In this document: positions 34,725 to 45,877 of the stretch, piece by piece
How positions within the stretch are numbered: the first letter of the stretch is position 1
How the letters are laid out: the number at the start of each line of letters is the position of its first letter
Assembly (NCBI GenBank): GCA_902729315.2
Contig: LR746271.1
Location: 2,378,001 to 2,442,000, forward strand
Direction: 5' to 3'
DNA: 64,000 nucleotides
Source of the DNA: Spirodela intermedia
Taxonomy: Eukaryota > Streptophyta > Magnoliopsida > Alismatales > Araceae
Made by a program: the position numbers and the translations under genes
Notes under the pieces: generated by a model
Database searches by the model: none
Told to the model about the DNA's origin: nothing
What the model saw: the letters and a program-made list of their open reading frames with translations, nothing else

Positions 34725-36516
34725 TGATGTATCCTAGTCATTGTAATAAGAACACTCAATTTTATTATTTAGGTATATAATTTATTATTATTATTATTAC
34801 TACTACTAAATCTATCTCTAATTGTATTTTAGTATAAATAGTGAGTTAGGTCATATCCTTAGGGATGATACTATTAGAGTAAGTTTGATATGAACATATT
34901 AAAATTATAAAAGAGATAAATATCTAAAAGAAGTTCTTAGAATTCTAAAAGAAAATGTAAAATCAAATAATTATTTATTTTTCTGTCTCTGTGTCATGAC
35001 AAGGAGAAGAAGAGAGAGAAAAATAAAAGAGAATGTATCAAGAAGTAAATTATATTCAATATAATTAGAAAAGGAATTAAAGTTAACACAAGTAAAGAAT
35101 CCAATGTTATAAGAGAAGAAACAATCTTAAAAAAAGAATACTAGCAATGACTTGAATGGAATAACATGTTGACTAAATTAAAAATCGAAATCAGAATAAG
35201 ATGAGTTATAGACAAAAAATTTGTGGCGATCACCTTTGCACTCCCTTTATGTCACGTGAATGGAAAATAATGATCTAAGCCACTTCAAATGAATTAAAAC
35301 TATTCTTAATCAACATGCATTCAATCTTAATTCTAATGAGAACATTGCATCCTTTCCATGTCATGTGGAGAAAGATCAAGTCCTTGATTATAGTATGAAT
35401 TCAAAATTAAAAGAAAATATAGTTGTAAGAAGTCGAAATAGAGTGCAGGTGAAAGGAGATTTAAATTCAAATTTGAATAAAACAATATAATAGAATTAAA
35501 AGAATTAAAAAGAAAAAAGCATGATTGAACTAATGAAAAATCTAAATTTTTTACAACTGTGACTCCTTTAAAGTCAGCATGAATCTCTCATACATCTCTC
35601 TCTAAAGAAAATGAAGCAAGAATTCTAGATCTAGCTTCTAATGATCTCCATAGACTCCCATCCTCCCAATTTATAGGCACCAACCAACACTTTTAAGTGA
35701 GAACTGTCACACATTTTGGAGAGTCTCCTCATAAAGAGTGGGAGGATGCAACTGCCACACCTTCTAGAGACTCTCCTCATGAGGAGTGAGAGGTTGCAAT
35801 CATCGCACCTTCTAGAGACTCCTCTCATGAGAGGAGCGGGAGCCTGCAACTGCCGCACCTTCTAGAGAGGTTGTGAGATGATGGAGAGATTGTGAGAGGA
35901 TTCTAGAGGATGAGGAGAGATTGTGAGAGAGTGGAAAGGATGAAGAGAGGTTGTGAGAGGTTCTAGAGGAGGAGGATGCCCTCTCATTGACTAAAAACGT
36001 GGGTCTTGTTGGGTCTTCTTTAGGTTGAAATCATGGCCCATTTCTTCTCTCTCTTCTCCTCTTTTGGGCTTGGTTGTGGTCCTAAGTTAGGCCTTCCTTT
36101 AGGTTGAATCATGGCCCATTTATTCTCTCTTGTTCTACTTTGGGCTTTGTCATAGTCTTGAGTTGAGCCTTCCTTTAGGGTGAAATCGTGGCGCATTTCT
36201 GTGTCATGTTACTCCTTTTGTTGCACCCTTTATTCAGACCTTTAGTTGGGTTCTAAAAATTACAGAAAAGTTCACAAAAATTCATCTTCATTCCCTAAAA
36301 CATAATTACATAATATCTTGGTTCAATAAAATTCTTCTCAAGACTTTTGACCTTGGAAAGATATTAGAGTCTATGACAAAAAAGAATACATGTATAGGAA
36401 TCAAGAAATAATTAATTAGATTTATTCTTTATTATGAAATATGCAATTAGACTATTAATTGTGTAAAAATTACTAAGATTTAATATTTCCAAACATATAA
36501 GTTTTGGTTTTTGTCA
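34725..36516 (-). repeat. Gypsy 5' LTR
   Basis: Plus-strand ends are TGATGTATCC and TTTTTGTCA (TG...CA), about 1.79 kb. It is followed by GAAAT at 36517-36521. It matches 30730-32395 in reverse orientation, including the CTCTCATGAGGAG-type repeats and the stretch around TTTTTACACAATTAA. Confidence 0.85.
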
Positions 36517-36521
36517 GAAAT

Positions 36522-36911
36522 CAAAGTTTATCATAATGATAACACTATGATGCTTATTAATTACACCATATTTGATGTAATTAATAAGTTTTTCCATTCT
36601 TGGGTTTTCAAATGTTGTGCCAAACTAGAGGTCAATAGATGAAAACTTTCTTTCCAAAACGTACTCCAAACATAATCCAAACTAGAGGCCGATAAATTAA
36701 GGAAATCACTTTAAAAAGATAACAATAATTTCCAAACATTATCTGATAATAACTTCCATGCATTCATAGCCATGCATTGAATCGGATAAAATAAATGTTA
36801 CCATTGAATCTAATATACACATTGGCAAGTTGCCCTTTCCCCTCATAGTAAACATGAACTAATCTCTGTGGACACAATGGAACAATTGGCTAGTAGATAC
36901 AAACTGGTTAT
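36522..36911. other. 3' flank of the kinesin gene, with a hairpin
   Basis: Contains a perfect 13-bp inverted repeat (36553-36565 and 36576-36588, CTTATTAATTACA arm, 10-nt loop) about 325 bp past the kinesin stop. No gene seen. Confidence 0.6.
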
Positions 36912-39900
36912 TCAGAAATTGCATTGATCATAACCAGAAAACCATGATGCTTGTTCAGCTCCTCTCGAGAACTCCTCATCTTGCTGTTCAAATGCCTCTC
37001 TCCACTTCTGATCATGGAGACAGTCGACATCATCATATTTGACAGCGTCAGCATCACAGTCTGTGGGATTACAAGCTTCGTCTGGCAGCCTTGACTCTGC
37101 AGTACGCTGATTAAATGTTTCAATCTCTCTCTCATGTCGTCTCTTCAGACTATCGATCTCTTGGTAGGCCCTTTCAGCCTCTTTCTCAGCTACCTTCGCC
37201 CGTTTCTGCAGAGATTAAAGCCAAAGGCCATCTGATTGTTATTTGTACTTCATGCAGAAATATCTACGGTGAATTTTGGCGATGCAACATAACCCGGAAA
37301 GCCCATCAAAATTCTTGACTTAATGGTGAACCATGAGGACTTTCCTGGTAAATTAAAAGGCATAAAATTCCGTTTCTTCATTCCTATTAGCTGTTATCAG
37401 TGACCAATAAAAACATAAATGAACCTATCAGTAAATTAAAAGGCCTATAATTTTTAAGCATTCCAATAAAAACATAAATGAACCTATCAGTAAATTAAAA
37501 GGCCTATAATTTTTAAGCATTCCAATAAAAACATAAATGAACCTATCAGTAAATTAAAAGGCCTATAATTTTTAAGCATTCCAATAAAAACATAAATGAA
37601 CCTATCAGTAAATTAAAAGGCCTATAATTTTTAAGCATTCCAATAAAAACATAAATGAACCTATCAGTAAATTAAAAGGCCTATAATTTTTAAGCATTCC
37701 AATAAAAACATAAATGAACCTATCAGTAAATTAAAAGGCCTATAATTTTTAAGCATTCCAATAAAAACATAAATGAACCTATCAGTAAATTAAAAGGCCT
37801 ATAATTTTTAAGCATTCCAATAAAAACATAAATGAACCTAATGTTTTGTATTAAATGAAATATCTTCCAATAAAACAGGAAACTTCTAACAAGATTCATT
37901 TTGTTACAGAATTTCTGATGCACTAACCTGGGCACTTGCAGTAGCTTCCTCAGCATCCTTGAGCCGCACTACCAGTTCACCTGCAGCCTGAACAGCTTCA
38001 GCGGTATCCCTCAGTTGAGCCTGGAGCACTTTATTTTCCTCTCTCCAATACTGTCTTTCCTTCTCCCTCTCAACTTTAAGTGCCGAAATTTGGGCAGCAA
38101 GGGAGTTGATGAACTTTGATTCTGCACCCTTAACACCCGATTTAGCTGCTGCTCTTTTAACATCTTCAATTCCATCTCTGATCTGTTGATGCCTAATAAG
38201 CATACCAATATGCTTTTCCTGAAGATCTGCATATTGATCAAGAATCCGAGCATGGCCCTGCATTGCTGTTTGCAGCGCTTCTTTCAACTCATCTGAGCAT
38301 TTCTTCTCCGAATCAAGCTCCATCTTCAGTTTCTCAGCCAGAGAGCGGCTTGCTTCTAATTTAAGCCCGAGTTCTTCAGAAAGAGAAATCCATTTGCTTT
38401 CTGTTTCAGCCCAAAGACGCCTCTCTTCTTCAAAGTTTTCATTTGCACTTTCTTTTGTCGATTCCGGAACATCATCTAGAAGATCTGGAATAGGATCTTT
38501 AAGATAAGCCAGCTGAAGCAGTGAACTCCTCTTTTGAGATGGAAAGGGAGAAAAAGTAATATAGTATTGTAACTGGTCCCTTAGTTCATGTATCTCTTCC
38601 ATCAGTACCTCCCTCTCCCCCAGATCAAAGAAGCTTCTGTATGCTTCAAGCTCATCCTTTACCCTTTTAAGCTCAACGTTAACTCTCAGGACTTCAGGAT
38701 GATTATCATATTTCTCTTTCAAAAGCTGGGCGCCAAATACTGGTAACATCAGTACAATGTGAACTATTATTCCAAAATATAAATCACAAGCAACTATTAC
38801 CTTGTGCTCATTCGCAAGTGAACTGAACTCCTCTTCCATAAACTTTTCAGTTGGTAAAATCCCGTCCATAAGGTTTTCAAGTCGGCATATTTTGTCTTCG
38901 CGTGTTTCAGCAATAATTGAGTTGCACTCACGCTCATGCTTGTATTGTTGAATCTGAAGATGCCACAGTAGTAAGAAGATGCCGAAATTGTCGCCAGTTT
39001 AACTATAGAAATAATAATTGAAATTTACCAAACGTTTAAGCTGAACTATTTCTGCAGTTTGCCTGGAGCAGTGTTCTTGGAGTGCCATTTCCCGTCTGAT
39101 TGCTCCAGCTAAGACATTCTCCACTGCCTAAAAATTTCAAAATATCGTTTTCATTAAATATAAAAGTGAGAAAAAAGATGCATCTTTCACTGCAAACACT
39201 GAAGAACAGAAATAAAGTCAAAATGTTCCCAGTACAATACCTTCGGTATCTGGTTTTTGGGTTTATCAGTAGGTTGCAATGCATCTGCAAGTCCTAGTTC
39301 CTTATTGTTGTCAGTAGCATCTCCTAGTACTAGCTGTAGTTCGTTTTTGTCACTATTATCTTCAGGCGCCAGTTGCACCTCGCTATTGTCAATGACATCT
39401 GCAGGCACCAGCTGCAGTTCCTTCTTGCCAGTGTCATCTAGAGGCACCAGTTGCTGATCCTTGTCATTATTGACAGGTTTAGATTCAAGTAGAAACCTGT
39501 CCCTGCAGTAACTGCACATGAATGTAGATGAATCTTCTACAGTTTCTTGGGGGACTGTTTGTACACCAATCTCAACCTTAGCAATTGGAAGCAGTGGCTT
39601 AAAGTCCAATGGTTTGAAAGAAAATCCAAACAAAGAGCGTCCAACAGTTGATTTCTGATGGCGGTTACTGATAACTTGAAGACCATGCTGGAGACTTGCT
39701 GCCAGATGTTCTGTTGGTACAAGAGAACCCTTCCTCCTGCCACCTTTTTCCTGAGAAAAAGAGGGGCTTGGACCTTTCGAAACAGGCACTTTATCTTCCA
39801 AGAGATCCTTCGGGGAAGTTGACATTGGGCATGCCTTAAGGCATTCCTCTGTGACATCTTCTACCTTTGGTGATAGAGATAAAGATGGAGTGAGAGAATC

Positions 39901-42900
39901 TGGTGACATACAGCATGTTACAATGCTAAGATCACATATAACATCATGCGTGGACCTTGACAGAGAGTTCTGACGAGAATCTGAAAGTAAGCTGACAGTG
40001 GAATCCTCTTCACTAAAAATTTCAACGCACAGAGATTTTTCTATATCTGGAAGCTTACACTCATTGGACGTGCTGCCTTGTAGTTCCACAGCCTTTCTAT
40101 CAATCGATTCCTCTCCAGAATTGCCAATTAAGTCATAACTTTCTCCGTTATTCATACAAGTATCAGTTTTGGAATCAGCCCCATTAGATATGGGACTAAC
40201 TACTTGCATGACTATTGGGTCTGGGTCATGACCTTCTACACCAACAGTTCCCTCACAGGATTGCACGACTATTCGGTCTGGGTCATGGCCTTCTGCAGTC
40301 TCCTCTGTCATCATGCATTTATGGACAATTTTATCATCACCTGATGAATCTTCTTCCTCCACACATTGAGCACTTATCTTGGGCACATCATCTTGAATAG
40401 GTTCACTCACAGCAGGTCGCACATTAGTTGCCATCCATGGATTATCCATATCCTCATCAATGTCCATATCATCATCAAGGGTTGATATAACCGCACGTTG
40501 ACCAAGGCTCATCCTTAAGAGATTCAAACTTCTCCGAGCATTCCATCCTGTTGAAAAGTTTGGGTTTCCTTCCGGTGAAACACCATTTGCTTTCATTCTG
40601 AGTAATTCATCCTGTTCATGAAAATGCAAGTAAGTTTTTCTAAAAAAAATTGGCTAAACACTTAGGGTTCTTATGCTCCCAAAAAGGAAACTGCTTCTAC
40701 AGTGGAAATAGTGGATGAGTCTATTCAACATGATAAAGTAGGATGATTGCTTGTTGGGCCCAGGCACCCAACAAGCAAGGTGGTTTTCCCATTCCATTTG
40801 TGGGGAATGACCCCCAATCCCCATTCTCATCACAAGACATGTACAATCACTCCCCTACAGAGAGACTTAAGAGGAAAAAAATATTAAGTCCTCTGAAGTA
40901 ATCGGCACCAGATTAAAAATACTACCTTTAATTGACGTATCTGCTCTCGCAAGACATGGACATCATCTTGTGAAATTTCGTTAATAATTGCCTTGTTTTT
41001 AATAGCTTTAGCACGCTGTGCAAACCTTAGAGTACTAAATGATTCATTCTTGCAGCTGCAACCAAATAACGGATCTGAAGTGAGATTTGGATTAATGATG
41101 AGAAAGTTAAGAAGAAGGAAGCTATTGTTGCATCAAATATCACCTCTGCGATGGTGAGATGGCACATATCATCGCCAGCTTAGCATTGCCACCAAGAGAT
41201 TCCTGAAGCAAAAATGTCAGCTTGGAATCTCTGTATGGAATATGTCTCTGCTTTCCCGTTTGGGAAACTTCAGCCAGAATATTGATCACATTCCTGGAAT
41301 TCGACAAAAATTCAAAATCAGATAATGGCATCATTAATGGGTTGCATAAATGAAATGATTCATAAACCAAAGTACTATGACTGACTACTTATGCCCAAAA
41401 TTTCCCCTCGATACATAGAGGCATACATAATCTGTTAACTATTGAGCTGTATCAAAAAAGTAGATTTTTCAACCAAGCGAGGGTGTATGAATCATTGCAC
41501 AAATAATGATCCACAAAAGTAAATCAGAAGTCAACAAAATGCATGCGAATTCAAAACTGATCATAACGATGAATCTGATACTGGTTTTTACTTTAATAAT
41601 CAACGAAAAAGACGTGCAACCATCCGATGGTTGAAGCTAGTCATAGTGAATTCATAATGTAGATAAGTCCTTTATTTACTAGTTGTAATGGTCTTAGCAT
41701 ACGATAGAGGCTGCTTTTATGGACAGGGAAATCATACCCGAGTTGCGAAAGGGACCGATTGATGTTCCCTGCTTCTTTCAAGCGTTCACCCGCCGCTCCA
41801 GTAAGCTTCTGTCTTTCAGATCCAGCTAGATCGACAAGATTGATTCTACTGATCTTTAGACTATTTAGGCCGTCAGCAATACTCTACAAAATAAAAGGAA
41901 TGAGTCCAAATTAAACATAAATGAAACGTGACATAAAGAAGTACACAGCAAGGATCATCAATGTTGCTATCGTCAGATAAATGGAATCTAAGGAAACTGA
42001 AGATGTGGCCTCGCAGAATGTTAGAAAACATTTCTTGGCACTGAAGAATAACATGGAGAAAAAGTACAATAGCAGAATGGAGACCAAAAGCCTCGAGTAG
42101 TAAGTAGTCTATTTAAGTGGTGAGCTCTTACCTTTGAATGAGACTCAATGACGCATGTGAAAACACAATGTGAACGAGAACTTTCTGCATTTATACTTGT
42201 TGCCCCAGTTCTTCTATTCGCTAAACCCTGAACCATGGACAAGCATCAGAAAGGCTGTTTGCCAGAAAATCATGGATCACTGATCCTGGGCATAAAAAAT
42301 CAATAAGAAAAATTTAAAAGCAGAAATAATGCTTCACAAAATTTTACTAAATGATCAGAAAGAAGCATCTTTATACACGTGTATATGTATGGTTTGAAAG
42401 AAAGTTACGTCTCGCAGAGTACACAGTAAACTATGTTCTCTTCACTTTTATCTTAAGTGAATCAAGGAGAGAATGAAAAACAAGTATTTCAAAAGCCAAC
42501 ATAATTTAGTAGAAATGGCGATTAAAATACCTTAGTCAGTAGCCGAGTGACATCCTTCATCGTGCACACATACTCTTCTGAGAGACAGTCGACATAAACA
42601 CCAGTTCGGACATCTTCCCTTATCTGCAATACACATATGCAGTCAACGGCCATGGTGGATGCGATTCAGATAAATCAGAGCAGGCCCGAGGTAACTGTTT
42701 GATACCTGAAGGTTTCTCTGGCTTGGATCAAGCAAATCCATAATTTGTTCATTATAAATCTATCATTCATACAAAATACTAATTTGTCAAGCTTGACCGT
42801 CCAAAATCAGCAATAATTAAATATACGAAGATTGGTAAAGTATTCGATGAACACCTCTAAAAAGGAACAGCGGCACTGATAATTGAGCTGCTTATCGGAA

Positions 42901-43936
42901 TGCTTGAGTTGTTCCTAAGGATGGAAAAGAAAGGATTTAGCTCAATGCATCAGGAAAATGGATAATCACTTGGACAGACAAGAAAAATTAAACCCACCTC
43001 ATGAATGCGAGAAAATAGCCTTTCAAAGACGCGAGGCGTCAATCCTCGTTCAGCACTTGATGACCCATCCTCCAGCGCGGCGCTGGTTGGTCCCCACATC
43101 GTGTACGTCTTTCCACTGCCCGTCTATTTCATCGCGACAGAACGGGGAAGTTGATGCCAGGGAAAAAAGCCTATAACTTAACTGAATGTAGCTGCTACTT
43201 GAAAGGTACCTGTCCATATGCAAATATTGAGCTGTTGAAGCCAGCCAAACAGTTTTCTACGAGTGGAAGCCCCACGAGCTGGAATACTTCTTCCTGATGG
43301 TAAATTTAATTGAAAATACGTTAGTGTCTTTTCCCTAAACTTTAACATGCTGGGACCAAATTCTTCGTTGAAGAGGGGCAACCTGTGTGGATCCGGTGTC
43401 AGCGACCGAATCAAAAGTGAAGGCATGATCAAGAATAGAGACGGAATCAGCGGAAACTTTATGTACGATCTGGTCTTCTTCCTCCACTTCCTTGTTCAGC
43501 GGCCGCATCCGCACAATCACCTGTGCTCAAATAACAAAAATACCCTAACCTCAGCCATCCATCGATGGTTTTCGAAACCCAGACCACCTAGTCTTCCTCC
43601 TCGCGGAAAAGAGCGTACCTGGACGCCGGACTCCGTCGCGGCCGCCGCGGGAGCTCCATTCTCCGACAAGGTCTCCAAGTTTAGCTTCTTCTTCTTGAGA
43701 GGCGTATCGTTAGGGTTTGGCAATGGTCTTGGGTGGAGGGGGCTCCGGATCTTAGGAGCCAGGGGCGGTTTGGCCGTAGCAGATGGCGTTCGATTCTCCG
43801 GCAACGATCCAGTAGAGTCGGGATCGACGTTCTCCTTGGCACCTCGGGACACCATCCTCTGCTTCTGATGAGAATTCGGGGTGAGAGCTTCACCCGGCGG
43901 GGCCTTCCCGCCCCTGCCATGGAAGACGGCCTTCAT
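36912..43936 (-). CDS. KIN-12 (PAKRP1-type) phragmoplast kinesin
   Basis: Sixteen exons: 43936-43619, 43520-43383, 43293-43210, 43123-42998, 42914-42855, 42759-42706, 42623-42531, 42227-42132, 41883-41738, 41293-41144, 41055-40926, 40611-39241, 39127-39029, 38953-38801, 38725-37928, 37205-36912. They join in phase to 1369 residues; Arabidopsis KIN-12A/B are about 1300. The motor (107-450) has the P-loop GQTGSGKT (179-186), switch I NAESSRSH (304-311) and switch II DLAGSE (341-346). The N-terminus is basic and Pro-rich. The tail is coiled coil (about 923-1300) and ends [11 protein letters not shown], matching the SWFSGYDRCNI ending of PAKRP1. The family are plus-end motors at the phragmoplast midzone needed for cell-plate formation. 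Function is inferred from the family. All introns are GT-AG. Confidence 0.95.
37403..37839. repeat. 59-bp minisatellite in the last kinesin intron
   Basis: Seven copies in perfect register: the word AGGCCTATAATTTTTAAGC starts at 37441, 37500, 37559, 37618, 37677, 37736 and 37795. The copies look identical, so the array expanded recently or is being homogenised. It lies wholly in intron 15 (37206-37927). Confidence 0.97.
40747..40778. repeat. 12-bp hairpin in a kinesin intron
   Basis: Arms TTGCTTGTTGGG (40747-40758) and CCCAACAAGCAA (40767-40778) with an 8-nt loop, between kinesin exons 11 and 12. Confidence 0.8.
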
Positions 43937-44074
43937 TTCCGGAGCTGGGAGTACTGACCAGAGATCAGATCCACCAGTTGACAGACCCAAAGAACCCAAA
44001 AAATAGACCAATCTACTCAAAGAGAAGGGGAAGAGAAAGTGGAAGCAATGGAGACCATAGAGTAGGGGAGCAAG

Positions 44075-44076
44075 AT

Positions 44077-44113
<37 letters not shown>

Positions 44114-44126
44114 GACAGAGAGAGAT
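44075..44126. repeat. (AG)n/(GACA)n microsatellite in the kinesin upstream region
   Basis: An AG run passes into five GACA-type tetranucleotides and back to AG, about 140-190 bp upstream of the kinesin ATG, in the probable leader or promoter. Confidence 0.9.
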
Positions 44127-45620
44127 CTAGCCGTTACAAATCATGGGGGGGAGAAGCAGAGATTTGAACTTGGGGGATATAATGGTCATTTTGTATAATC
44201 ACATTTAAAAATAATGATCACTCGTGATATTTCTTATGAATGTTTCTTAACAAACCCTACTTAATTTTATAATAACATATATACCAATAAAAGTTACATG
44301 TTAAACATAAGCCCTCATTTTTTTGAATTCTTGATTAGTTAGTTCTCTGCCGGTGATCATATCCGCCTTGAAACGATCAGTCACTGTTTCGTGGAGGCGT
44401 GCGATACGCCGCCGATACTACCTCATGGATGGGAAAACGACCTAGTCGAGATGACTTCACCATTACATTTGCTGGCGTCATATTTCCGAATTTTCTAAAT
44501 TGACATTTAAATGTACATATATACATGCCTATATCTAGGTTGCCGTGATTAATTAGTCCAGCAAAAAAGACAGTTGAAATAAATAATCTGAAAAAAAGCT
44601 AGTAAAATAAAACCTTGTTTAGTTTAAGGAACTACAAAGTATTTTATTTTTTATTATTCGATACTTAATACAGTAATATCCATGGTATAGATATTATTTT
44701 TACACCTCATGGATAATTATGGTATTATTTCCGAGCGTGAGGGTAATTAGGAAATAGGTTATTAATAGTGTTGGATAAATTTCTATTATTTTCGAGTGTG
44801 AATTATTCCATCACATTATCTTAAGCTAACTCGTGCACACCTCGAATAATGTTGCGGGTATTTGTGTGAATATTTTGAAAATTAAGGGTAACTATGAAAC
44901 ATCTTATAAGAACATGTGGACAACGCTGAAGAAACAGATCTCCAATAAAGATGCTTTTACTAGCCATTCTGCTATTTTTAAAACAATATAATGGGTAAAT
45001 GTGAATTATCTCATCAACTATTCTTCTCAATGCAAGTGGGCAACTTCTTAACCAAAGCTGACAGTCAGCCGCGAACATTACGCTGTTATTTTGAAAGCCG
45101 AGGGAAAATAAATGTTAAATATTTTATCTAGAAGAATCAGACGCCTGCAAAAGATGCATGAGTCAATGGAAAACGCAATTATTTTTAAATGCAAGGGGGA
45201 ATTTGAAATGTTTTGTCTCTTCATCGCCGTTCAAAAGAATGTATTGTGCTCAGTTGACTGGCTGATGACGCATCGGCGTCGTCACGTTGACCTCATAATA
45301 AGGAACTAAATTCAAAGTCAAGACGAGAGTGCCGTTAATATCGCCGTTTTTCTCGCACGTTGGAGATTTAAAATTTGGTCGTCGCTGTCAAAGATGCGGT
45401 TATCCGAGCTGGCCCACGACTGCAGAGGGAGACAGGTCAATTTCCATCGACGTGTCTTTAGGCTGAGCGGTAACTTTGACTGTGGGCCCCATGTACTTGC
45501 AACTAAAAGTCGCCCCTGTGAGAAAAGACAACGGACAAAGTTTCGGAATCTTCCAAAAGGCTCGGGCCTGTGGTCCCGATCATCGCAAGATCGTTCTGTG
45601 GAGAATCTCGACCACACGCA
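44127..45620. other. Shared intergenic region between divergent kinesin and b561-DOMON genes
   Basis: AT-rich with no gene seen. The two genes are head to head with 1.94 kb between start codons, so this region carries both promoters. TGACG-type words occur near 45265-45290. Confidence 0.5.
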
Positions 45621-45621
45621 A

Positions 45622-45717
45622 CACGTGTGGACCGCATGGGCTTTAGCAACGCCATCCGAACTTGGTGGAGTAGCGCTCTCTTTCTACGCATCCTCTCCTG
45701 CGTTGCTTGGCCACGTG
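45622..45717 (+). promoter_or_regulatory. Two G-box (CACGTG) motifs upstream of b561-DOMON
   Basis: ACACGTGTGG (core 45622-45627) and GCCACGTGACG (core 45712-45717) lie upstream of the TATA-like box. G-boxes of this form are bound by bZIP and bHLH factors, and the second has the ABRE-like form, suggesting light, stress or ABA response. That response is inference only. Confidence 0.5.
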
Positions 45718-45755
45718 ACGCGGAGAAGAATACTGCCGGATCACCAGACCGCTCT

Positions 45756-45762
45756 TTTATAA
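45756..45762 (+). promoter_or_regulatory. TATA-like box of the b561-DOMON gene
   Basis: TTTATAA about 115 bp before the ATG at 45878, which would place transcription start near 45790 and give an 85-90 nt leader. Confidence 0.5.
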
Positions 45763-45877
45763 CCTCACTCTCCGTATTTAACACTGGGGAAACCTACATC
45801 TGAGCTCGGTCTGGTTTCGTCTTCCTCGGGAAGAAGGGTAGCTAGGGTTTCGTCTCAGAGATCCATCAGCTTCAACT

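Larger units (their letters stand above)
26558..36516. mobile_element. Ty3-gypsy (Athila-like) retrotransposon with its 3' half inverted
   Basis: Right part (32396-36516, minus strand): 5' LTR, tRNA-Asp-type primer site, gag and protease. Left part (26558-32395, plus strand): RT, RNase H, integrase, polypurine tract and 3' LTR. The two parts together make exactly one element with no coding block repeated or missing: protease ends at the 32395/32396 junction (LAISKANINM) and the other half resumes just after protease (RRQKVSMNIFHT). GAAAT directly flanks both outer ends (26553-26557 and 36517-36521), the 5-bp duplication expected for gypsy insertion. The inverted piece leaves TGTTGTA at 26558-26564, close to TGATGTA, the terminal bases of the LTR. 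All coding parts have stops and frameshifts, and the LTRs are clearly diverged, so the element is old and dead. Confidence 0.85.

Noticed and set aside
30730-36516. Large palindrome as a DNA transposon or amplified inverted duplication
   Set aside because: The arms are LTRs with primer site, polypurine tract and retrotransposon coding between and beside them, and 5-bp target duplications frame the whole element.
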